Part shown: one piece after another, positions 37,435 through 43,952 of the stretch
Layout: each line of letters begins with the position of its first letter
Numbering within the stretch: position 1 is the first letter of the stretch
DNA from: Desulfocicer vacuolatum DSM 3385
GTDB taxonomy: Bacteria; Desulfobacterota; Desulfobacteria; Desulfobacterales; Desulfobacteraceae
Assembly (NCBI RefSeq): GCF_900176365.1
Contig: NZ_FWXY01000004.1
Span: 186,001 to 250,000 of the forward strand
Direction: 5' to 3'
Length of the DNA stretch: 64,000 nucleotides
Notes under the pieces: generated by a model
What the model saw: the letters and a program-made list of their open reading frames with translations, nothing else
Told to the model about the DNA's origin: nothing
The model's database searches: none
Translations under genes and position numbers: made by a program

Positions 37435-40400
37435 TTATTTTGCATATGGGTACTTTTTAATGCATTGTTTCATTTTGTCTGCAGCCTGTTCAAACTCAAT
37501 ATCATCCAGAAGGTCCATGATTTCCCGGAACAGATTCCCATGACCCCATTCATTCAAGATTTTTTCCACATCCGGCGCAAGATCCATGGCCATGAATTCT
37601 CCTTTAAGCAGAAGGGCATGGAATTCTTTGAGAATACTATGGCTTTGTTCGTCCATATCTGAGATATTCCGACCGGTTTGTCCAAGAGTATCTTTTTTTT
37701 CTTTGGAGGGATTCACACAGATAACTCTTTTTTTATCAGGCAGCTGTTCCAGGTTTTTTAGCATGATTTCAATTTCATGGATAAACCCATGAACCGGGGA
37801 AACATCCACCACCCCGGGGGATGATGGATTGTTGGGGGGTGTTTGACTCTCAGCTTCAATGCGTTTCAGGTGATTTTCCAGAGCTGAGGCTTTGTGGAAC
37901 AGTTCATCTGCCGCCATATATCCGGATATACCTTTTATGGTGTGGGCGCACTCCCTGATTTTTTTGAACTTTTTTTGTTTAAGTAATTCATCCAGGTAAT
38001 TGCCATGGTTTCCATAATTTTTCTTAAAATCCCGGAGAATAGTGAGCAACAGTTCCGGTTTCTGTCCCAGATTTTCAAGGGCTTTGGACAGATTGATTCC
38101 CTGTATGGAGTCCAGGATGGAATTTGGATATTCTTCCTGAGATATGTGTGTACTTTTGGGGGTATTCTCTTTGGTTGGCCCATCATTTATGCCGGGGGAT
38201 GCGCTTTTTGATGTATTTTTTCGAGAAGGGGGGTGCTCCGTTTTTTTAGGGATGAAATGCTGGAGGATCTGGTATAGTTTTTGAGGGTTAACCGGTTTGT
38301 TTAAATGACCGTTCATGCCGGCTTTAAGACTTTTTTCCCGATCCCCTGCCATGGCATGGGCCGTCATGGCAATGATGGGAATCTGGTGCAGTTTTTTTTT
38401 GTTTCGAATGATTCTGGTGGTTTCCAGGCCGTCCAGTACCGGCATCTGAATATCCATGAAGATCAGATCATAGGATTTTTTTTCCATCATATCAAGGCAG
38501 GTTTGGCCATTTTCTGCAATGTCCACCTGCATACCCACATCTTCAAGAAATATACGTGCCACCTCCTGGTTGATGGCATTGTCTTCCACCAGGAGAATAT
38601 GGGCTTTTCGGATGTTTTTTTGGGCGGACGCTGCAAAAGAGGCCTTGGATGGTGACCGGGATGATATGTCATGGGGCATGGGGGGGATGCCAAGGGTTTC
38701 CTGGAGGGTATTGTACATCACCGATGGATACACCGGTTTTAATAAAAAGGCTTTGATCCCGGTTTTTTGGGCTGCCATACGTGCCTCATCTCTTCCATTG
38801 GCTGTCACCATGAGCATGGCAGGAGTTTTGGCCAGAGCTCCGTTGGCTTTGATGCGGCGTGCTGTTTCAATGCCGTCCATTCCGGGCATGATCCAGTCCA
38901 GCAGTACCACATCATAGGGCATATTAGCTTTAAGGGCCTGTCCCAGGCAGTCCAGTGCCCTTTGTCCCCCGGGTGCGCTGTCCACCTGCATGCCAAAGGA
39001 TTCCAGCATGGAAACCAGTAATTCCCGTGCAGAGCGATTATCATCCACCACAAGGGCCCGGTGTCCAAGCAGTCGCTTTTGCTCAGTGGCGGGGGAAGAG
39101 ATCCGGTTTTGGGAGTACTGGAGTTTTACCGTAAAAATAAAGGTGGAGCCCTCCCCGGGTGTGCTCTCCACCCAGATGTTGCCCCCCATCATCCGGGTGA
39201 GCTGACTGCATATGGAAAGACCCAGGCCGGTACCCCCATATTTCCGGGTGATGGAGTCATCTGCCTGACTGAAAGCATCAAAAAGAGAATCGATTTGTTC
39301 CGAACGTAGCCCCACCCCACTGTCTTTGACGGAAAATTTTAATATAACCTGTGAATTTTGGGACAGGGAACAAGGGGACGGTTCATGGTGTTTTTCTTTT
39401 TCCAGGGGGCTTTTAATCCCCGGCCCGGGCATTGCGGTGGTGTCAAAATCATCGTGCTCTTCAAGAGTGACAGAGATAATTATTTCTCCGGATTCGGTGA
39501 ATTTAATGGCATTCCCTGCCAGATTCATCAAAATTTGCCCTAAACGCAGGGGATCTCCCTTGAGACGGGAGGGAATTTTTTTGTCCAGCCGGAATAGAAA
39601 TTCCAGGCCCTTGTCTTCGGCCTGGAAACCAATGGTGTTGACCAGGTTGGCCATCACCTCTTCCAGGCGAAAATCAATGGATTCAAGGGTCAATTTTCCG
39701 GCATCAATTTTGGAAAAGTCAAGTATATCATTGATCAGATTGAGAAGGGTCCGGGCAGAGGTTTGAATTTTATCAAGGTAATTTTTCTGGGTGGTGTTCA
39801 GGGATGTGTTTGCCATAAGATGGGCCATGCCGATGATGCCGTTCATGGGGGTTCTGATTTCATGGCTCATGCGGGCCAGAAAATCACCTTTGGAGGCATT
39901 GGCAGACTCTGCCGATTCCATGGCCTGGATCAATTCCTGCTTCATCTGCTTCTGGCGGCTCATGTCCATGGCTGTGAATAAATATCCCCGCATGATACCC
40001 CGGACATTGTAAAAGGGGGTGATGGATAGATTCACAGGAAGAAGTGTGCCGTTTTTACACACATAGGTCCATTCGTGGGTTTTGAAAATCTGCTGTTTTA
40101 CATGCTGGGCAAAAATATCAATGGCAACGGGTTCCACGGGCATGACACCGGTTAACACATGGGCATATTGCCTTAACTCTTTTTTATCATGGATGGCTGA
40201 GATGTTTTGTGTGCCCACCATTTCTTCCCGGGAGAAGCCCAGAAGGTTGGTGGCACCGCTGTTGAAAAGGGTAATATTCCCCTCAAGGTCGGTGGATATG
40301 ATGGACAACTGGGTGGCGGCATCCAGAACTGCCCGGCGCTGGGCGTTGGCGGCTTCCAGATGGTGCAGGGTTTGGTCGGTTTTTTCAAATTGTTTTACCA

Positions 40401-40533
40401 CCAGACGGGCTGTTATGGCTGCAGCTTCCCGGGCCACTTTGATTTCCCGGCGCAGCATCTGGTTTTCTGCTTCAAGTTCTGCATTGGTTTTTTTTGTTTC
40501 CATGTACATATGCATGAACGGGTTCCCTGACAT
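37435..40533 (-). CDS. Soluble hybrid histidine kinase (PAS-HisKA-HATPase-REC-REC-HPt)
   Basis: The 1032-residue kinase has no membrane segment, so it works in the cytoplasm. After an N-terminal coiled coil (about 15-65) come a PAS domain (about 66-190) and HisKA with FLARMSHEIRTPMNG (phospho-His 224). HATPase_c follows (VKDSGVGL, GGTGLGLSIC). Two receivers have VVLLDWIMPGMDG and DLIFMDIQMPVLDG. A C-terminal HPt domain has CAHTIKGISGYM. This gives a full four-step phosphorelay that can hand the phosphate to the next gene's receiver. It follows the hydrogenase protease gene by 26 bases. The listed ATG has a weak ribosome-binding site. An ATG six codons on follows AGGGAACC and may be used. The soluble PAS layout recalls HoxJ, the kinase partnered with regulatory hydrogenases. 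Confidence 0.92.
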   Translation of the reverse strand: MSGNPFMHMYMETKKTNAELEAENQMLRREIKVAREAAAITARLVVKQFEKTDQTLHHLEAANAQRRAVLDAATQLSIISTDLEGNITLFNSGATNLLGFSREEMVGTQNISAIHDKKELRQYAHVLTGVMPVEPVAIDIFAQHVKQQIFKTHEWTYVCKNGTLLPVNLSITPFYNVRGIMRGYLFTAMDMSRQKQMKQELIQAMESAESANASKGDFLARMSHEIRTPMNGIIGMAHLMANTSLNTTQKNYLDKIQTSARTLLNLINDILDFSKIDAGKLTLESIDFRLEEVMANLVNTIGFQAEDKGLEFLFRLDKKIPSRLKGDPLRLGQILMNLAGNAIKFTESGEIIISVTLEEHDDFDTTAMPGPGIKSPLEKEKHHEPSPCSLSQNSQVILKFSVKDSGVGLRSEQIDSLFDAFSQADDSITRKYGGTGLGLSICSQLTRMMGGNIWVESTPGEGSTFIFTVKLQYSQNRISSPATEQKRLLGHRALVVDDNRSARELLVSMLESFGMQVDSAPGGQRALDCLGQALKANMPYDVVLLDWIMPGMDGIETARRIKANGALAKTPAMLMVTANGRDEARMAAQKTGIKAFLLKPVYPSVMYNTLQETLGIPPMPHDISSRSPSKASFAASAQKNIRKAHILLVEDNAINQEVARIFLEDVGMQVDIAENGQTCLDMMEKKSYDLIFMDIQMPVLDGLETTRIIRNKKKLHQIPIIAMTAHAMAGDREKSLKAGMNGHLNKPVNPQKLYQILQHFIPKKTEHPPSRKNTSKSASPGINDGPTKENTPKSTHISQEEYPNSILDSIQGINLSKALENLGQKPELLLTILRDFKKNYGNHGNYLDELLKQKKFKKIRECAHTIKGISGYMAADELFHKASALENHLKRIEAESQTPPNNPSSPGVVDVSPVHGFIHEIEIMLKNLEQLPDKKRVICVNPSKEKKDTLGQTGRNISDMDEQSHSILKEFHALLLKGEFMAMDLAPDVEKILNEWGHGNLFREIMDLLDDIEFEQAADKMKQCIKKYPYAK

Positions 40534-40559
40534 GTTGTTTTTTTTGTGATGGGGGATTA

Positions 40560-41039
40560 TTAGTAAATTTTACCTGTTTGGTAATGTAAATGTTTGGGCA
40601 GTGCCCCATATTTACCTGTTTGAACCATGTCTTGGGCAATATCTGCGGCATGTTCAATGGTCTTTTCACTGCATTGCCCTTCCAGACCCACCAGAAAAAT
40701 ATCCCGGGGCAAGGGGGGGGTACATACCCGGGGCATCATGGCCAGAAGATAGGCCACACCGGCATCATGGCCGTAATGGAGGCACTGGGATGCTGTTTCT
40801 ATCTGGTGCCGGGTGAGGACCACCACCCCGTCGGGGTGGGTGAATCCCGAAATTGCATCCACAAACACCACAGTTGCGACATTTTCCAGAAAACAGAGCA
40901 GATTAAGCCCTGAAATTCCCCCTTCAATGAGTTCTATTTGTTGGGGTAATTTTCTCTTAAACAGACGATCATACACTTGAAGACCGGCCCGGTCCTCTTG
41001 TTTGAGCCGATTTCCCAGACAGATGATTCTGTCTTGCAT
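40560..41039 (-). CDS. Hydrogenase maturation endopeptidase (HyaD/HycI family)
   Basis: This protease trims the C-terminal peptide of the [NiFe] large subunit once nickel is inserted. The 159-residue product has IICLGNRLKQEDRAGLQVYDRL, with an acidic residue at the nickel-sensing position. It also has VVFVDAISG with the second aspartate, and HYGHDAGVAYLLAMM with the histidine ligand. It starts 3 bases after the large-subunit stop. Its last 15 or so residues are encoded by an R4 repeat and its flank, so the C-terminus differs from what the family usually shows. The catalytic region is intact. Confidence 0.88.
   Translation of the reverse strand: MQDRIICLGNRLKQEDRAGLQVYDRLFKRKLPQQIELIEGGISGLNLLCFLENVATVVFVDAISGFTHPDGVVVLTRHQIETASQCLHYGHDAGVAYLLAMMPRVCTPPLPRDIFLVGLEGQCSEKTIEHAADIAQDMVQTGKYGALPKHLHYQTGKIY
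40586..40615. repeat. R4 hairpin, copy A (inside the protease gene end)
   Basis: The 30-base near-palindrome has an outer stem GTAAAT/ATTTAC and an inner stem GGGCA/TGCCC around a single base. It matches copies at 43894 and 57294 at most positions. It encodes the peptide YGALPKHL near the C-terminus of the hydrogenase protease. Confidence 0.65.
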
Positions 41040-41042
41040 GGA

Positions 41043-42635
41043 TTAGAATGTCCATCCGGTGTGGAATTTTTTGTGGGGGGTGCCGTCTTTTTTCAGGGTA
41101 TGTACGGCACACACCATGCATGGATCAAAGGAACGAATAACATGTCCTGCTTCCACAGGGTTTTCCAGATTTTTTAACGCCACACCCTTTAACGCTTTTT
41201 CCCAGGGGCCTGGGTGTTTGTTTTTGTCCCGGGGAGAACCGTTCCAGGCTGTGGGGGTGATGATCTGATAGTGGCTGATTTTTCGGTTTTTTATTTTTAC
41301 CCAATGACCCAGGGCCCCCCGGGGGGCTTGCACCATGCCTGCGCCCTCACCGTCGGGGATGCTTTTAACAGAGGTGTAAAAAGGCGCGTCACGATGGGTC
41401 ATAAGTTCATTGAGCCAGGTGCCCATGGCCGGAAGCAATGAGGCAGGACGTACCATGCGGGCCAGCTGGCGAATGAGTGCGCTGGCCCCTTTTTGTTGGA
41501 TCATGTCATGGAACAACGGCACTTTGTCCATGATCATCTCTGCCAGGGGGCCGGTTTCGGCGGGAACACTGTTATACCGGGGCGCTTTGACCCAGGAGTA
41601 TTTTTCACCGCTGCTGCCCGAAGCATAGGGCCGGGTGATGCCGTCAAAGGGGTGGAGGGTGGTTTTTTCCTGTTCAAACCAGGCCGCAGACACATCTTCC
41701 GTTATTTTGGTTGGGTCCAGGGGCCGGGGGGTGATACCTGTGGCAAATCCGGGTGCGGTGAGAACAAGATTTTGCCTTTTTCCCGGCTCATCTTTATCAT
41801 TGATTTGATTCAGGGGAACCACACCGGTGTGCCGGGGAAAGGGAAAATTACCAAAGGAAATATAATTGTCCGTTCCCCTGCCAAAGGTGTCAAGGCCGGC
41901 TTTCCAGGCAAATCGCAGAAAAAAGCCCACTTCGCTGTTCCGGTGGCAGGGGGATTCCCCAAGCCAGTTTTCAAGGTCCTTGAAGCTACTTACGGCCTGC
42001 CATCGTTCCATGGTGCAGCCCAGAACCCGGGATTCAAACCACTCTTTGAATTGCTCAATGATGAGACGGCACTGCATGAGTTTGGCCGTATCAGGAATGG
42101 AGGTAACTCCGCCGGGTACCATAAAGGAGGTGTGGGGCCACTGGCCTCCGATGATGGCAATGACCTCAATGAGACGTTTGGTTTTTCGGATGACTTCCAA
42201 TACGCTGGTACCTTTGAGCATCTGGTAGCGATCCACGGCCTCTTTAAAAAGGGGATGGTGGCGGTAGGCCTGGGCATTGGTGAAATCGGCCATGTACATG
42301 AGAATGGCCTGGCGCATATCGCTTTGGATGGTTTCTGCAATAAGCGCAATATTGCGAAGGCGAATGGCATTGTCCGGCGGGGTGATACCGGTGATGCTAT
42401 CCAGGGCTGTTACCGCCGCAGAAAGATGGGTCAGGCTGCAGATACCACAGATGCGGGGGGTGATGACAAGGCCGTCCAAGGGGCCCCTTCCCACCATCAT
42501 GGATTCAAATCCCCGGAACATGGTGCCAGCACTCCAGGCGTTGTCTATGCGGTGATCAACAACATCCACCCGGACTTCAAGATCTCCTTCCACCCGGTTC
42601 ACAGGGATGTTTAAACCTTTAATAATTTGGGACAT
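41043..42635 (-). CDS. [NiFe] hydrogenase large subunit (group 2-like)
   Basis: The 530-residue catalytic subunit carries the Ni-Fe-CO-CN2 site. The N-terminal L1 motif RICGICSLTH gives C63 and C66. The C-terminal L2 motif DPCMVCAVH gives C506 and C509. An 18-residue extension (starting TLKKDGTPH) after the terminal histidine is the kind removed by the maturation protease encoded next. Other landmarks are NRVEGDLEVRVDV, GTMFRGFE and APRGALGHWVKI. There is no export signal. It starts 11 bases after the small subunit. The neighbourhood (kinase, diguanylate cyclase, no cytochrome b, no diaphorase) fits a sensory or cytoplasmic group 2 enzyme better than a membrane uptake enzyme. Confidence 0.93.
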   Translation of the reverse strand: MSQIIKGLNIPVNRVEGDLEVRVDVVDHRIDNAWSAGTMFRGFESMMVGRGPLDGLVITPRICGICSLTHLSAAVTALDSITGITPPDNAIRLRNIALIAETIQSDMRQAILMYMADFTNAQAYRHHPLFKEAVDRYQMLKGTSVLEVIRKTKRLIEVIAIIGGQWPHTSFMVPGGVTSIPDTAKLMQCRLIIEQFKEWFESRVLGCTMERWQAVSSFKDLENWLGESPCHRNSEVGFFLRFAWKAGLDTFGRGTDNYISFGNFPFPRHTGVVPLNQINDKDEPGKRQNLVLTAPGFATGITPRPLDPTKITEDVSAAWFEQEKTTLHPFDGITRPYASGSSGEKYSWVKAPRYNSVPAETGPLAEMIMDKVPLFHDMIQQKGASALIRQLARMVRPASLLPAMGTWLNELMTHRDAPFYTSVKSIPDGEGAGMVQAPRGALGHWVKIKNRKISHYQIITPTAWNGSPRDKNKHPGPWEKALKGVALKNLENPVEAGHVIRSFDPCMVCAVHTLKKDGTPHKKFHTGWTF

Positions 42636-42646
42636 CTATATTTTCC

Positions 42647-43582
42647 TCAGACTTTGGAACTTCGTTTTTTCAAGCGATCCGGGGCAGCTTCGGCCGCCAT
42701 TCCCTTGTAGACCATGTAGTGCGCCCGGTTCACCCCCCGGGGAAGTTCCAGGGGAATTCCTTCGATGTTTGGGGTGTGAAAAAAGGAAATCGCCCGGGGG
42801 AAATCAGGGTCTGTGCATCCAAAACAGGGAACCCCGGCCCGGGGTTTTGAGGAATGGCGATTCCAGAGCAATTTATTGCAGGGACCGGGAACCAGGGGAC
42901 CGGCACAACCCATGTGAAAAAAAAGGCACCCCATTTCGCCAAAATCCGATTCTTCAATGCGATATTCGTGGTATTCATTGCGCGTACATCCCTGGTGAAC
43001 CATGGTGCTGTACCACTCCAGGGGGCGCTGGAATTTGTCAAGTTCCAGTGGGGTATCCCCGGCCAGGGCCATGAGGGTCCCGGCAATGACATCGTGATGA
43101 CAGGGACAGCCTGCAAGGTTGATCACCGGAAGGCCTGATTTTGCCCTGAATCCGGCACCCAGGGCACCGCCTTTTTCTTTTTTTCGAAATTGCAGGCCTG
43201 TGGCTTCAATGGCATGGTCCACACCAAACCCTCCAAAGGCGGCACAGGTGCCCAGGGCCACCACCACTTGGGCCTGGTGGGCAAGGAGGTGGAACAGCTC
43301 TTTCTTGGCCCGCCCATTGAGGGTGTCAAACATGCCGGTGCCGGCAGGTCCACAGATAATGGCACCCTCCACCACCAGAATATCCAGCTCAATCTTTCCA
43401 GATGTGATTTGATCCACCATTTTCCGGTGGGAGGTATGGGAAAGGCTGGAAAGGGAAGGGTGCCACAGCAGATCAATGTTAAGGGTGTTAAACAGCGCAT
43501 TGACATCCAGAAAATCACTGCTTAAAAGCGAATAGGTGTCTCCGCCACATCCGCCTGCCTGAAGCCAGTAAACTGTTTTCAT
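42647..43582 (-). CDS. [NiFe] hydrogenase small subunit, cytoplasmic group 2 type
   Basis: The 311-residue electron-transfer subunit lacks a Tat signal and a membrane anchor. It starts MKTVYWLQAGGCGGDTYSLL, where the second proximal-cluster cysteine of the usual CxxC is an aspartate (C12-x-x-D15). The group 2 landmarks DLLWHPSLS, VVEGAI and GTCAAFGGFG follow. The remaining proximal cysteine is in LAGCPCHHD, and distal and medial cluster ligands are in HQGCTRNEYH, GCLFFHMGCAGPL, GPCNKLLW and PCFGCTDPDFP. I use the ATG with GGGGGAAAG upstream. The frame extends 58 codons further, but only through repeat sequence. It is the first gene of the operon. Confidence 0.92.
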   Translation of the reverse strand: MKTVYWLQAGGCGGDTYSLLSSDFLDVNALFNTLNIDLLWHPSLSSLSHTSHRKMVDQITSGKIELDILVVEGAIICGPAGTGMFDTLNGRAKKELFHLLAHQAQVVVALGTCAAFGGFGVDHAIEATGLQFRKKEKGGALGAGFRAKSGLPVINLAGCPCHHDVIAGTLMALAGDTPLELDKFQRPLEWYSTMVHQGCTRNEYHEYRIEESDFGEMGCLFFHMGCAGPLVPGPCNKLLWNRHSSKPRAGVPCFGCTDPDFPRAISFFHTPNIEGIPLELPRGVNRAHYMVYKGMAAEAAPDRLKKRSSKV

Positions 43583-43680
43583 GGGCTTTCCCCCATTTGT
43601 TGATGGTGTTTTTCGAGTTTGTGTCGGCAGCATATTGGGGTTTGCCAAAGGCTGAGTTCCAAGGCTAAACCGCATTTTAC

Positions 43681-43766
43681 ATGAAATACTCCGCAGATGA
43701 GAGTGTATTTCAAGTTTTGTTTTGGGCAGAGCCGGATCACAATACGGCCCGCCCATGGCGGTTATA
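43681..43766 (+). repeat. R1 repeat copy upstream of the hydrogenase operon
   Basis: Full R1 in plus orientation: GAAATACTCCGC with GTATTTC, then TTTTGGGCAGAGCCGG and ACGGCCCGCCCATGGCGGTTATAG. The second stem is imperfect (GGGCAGA against GCCCGCCC). It sits between the operon start and the R4 copy. Confidence 0.85.
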
Positions 43767-43893
43767 GCATGTGGTTTTTTTCAAGTCACGGACAAAAGTA
43801 AAAGAGGAGTGCATGGGCCTGACAAAAGATAGCCCTTTGATTTTCAAAGCCCGGATGCATACCGTTCCAAGCCCAAGCCTGCTTTTATCTGCC

Positions 43894-43922
43894 GTAAATG
43901 TGAGCACTGCCCAAACATTTAC
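43894..43922. repeat. R4 hairpin, copy B
   Basis: The inverse orientation copy reads GTAAATGTGAGCACTGCCC then AAACATTTAC. It lies about 30 bases after the stop of the triple-domain diguanylate cyclase gene. The TGAGCA/TGCCCA inner stem is weaker than in copy A. Confidence 0.6.
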
Positions 43923-43952
43923 ATAACCAAGCCGAATACTTATTATCTGCCT

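Larger units (their letters stand above)
43583..43952. promoter_or_regulatory. Hydrogenase operon upstream region with R1 and R4 elements
   Basis: This 370-base spacer must hold the promoter of the hydrogenase/kinase/cyclase operon. It contains an R1 element about 100 bases before the start codon, and an R4 hairpin next to the stop of the upstream diguanylate cyclase gene. I looked for a -24/-12 sigma-54 motif on the minus strand and did not find one. No small gene is supported. Confidence 0.45.

Noticed and set aside
42647-43756. Longer small-subunit start giving an N-terminal extension or Tat signal
   Set aside because: The extra 58 codons run mostly through an R1 repeat, show no twin-arginine motif and precede a well-placed ATG with GGGGGAAAG.
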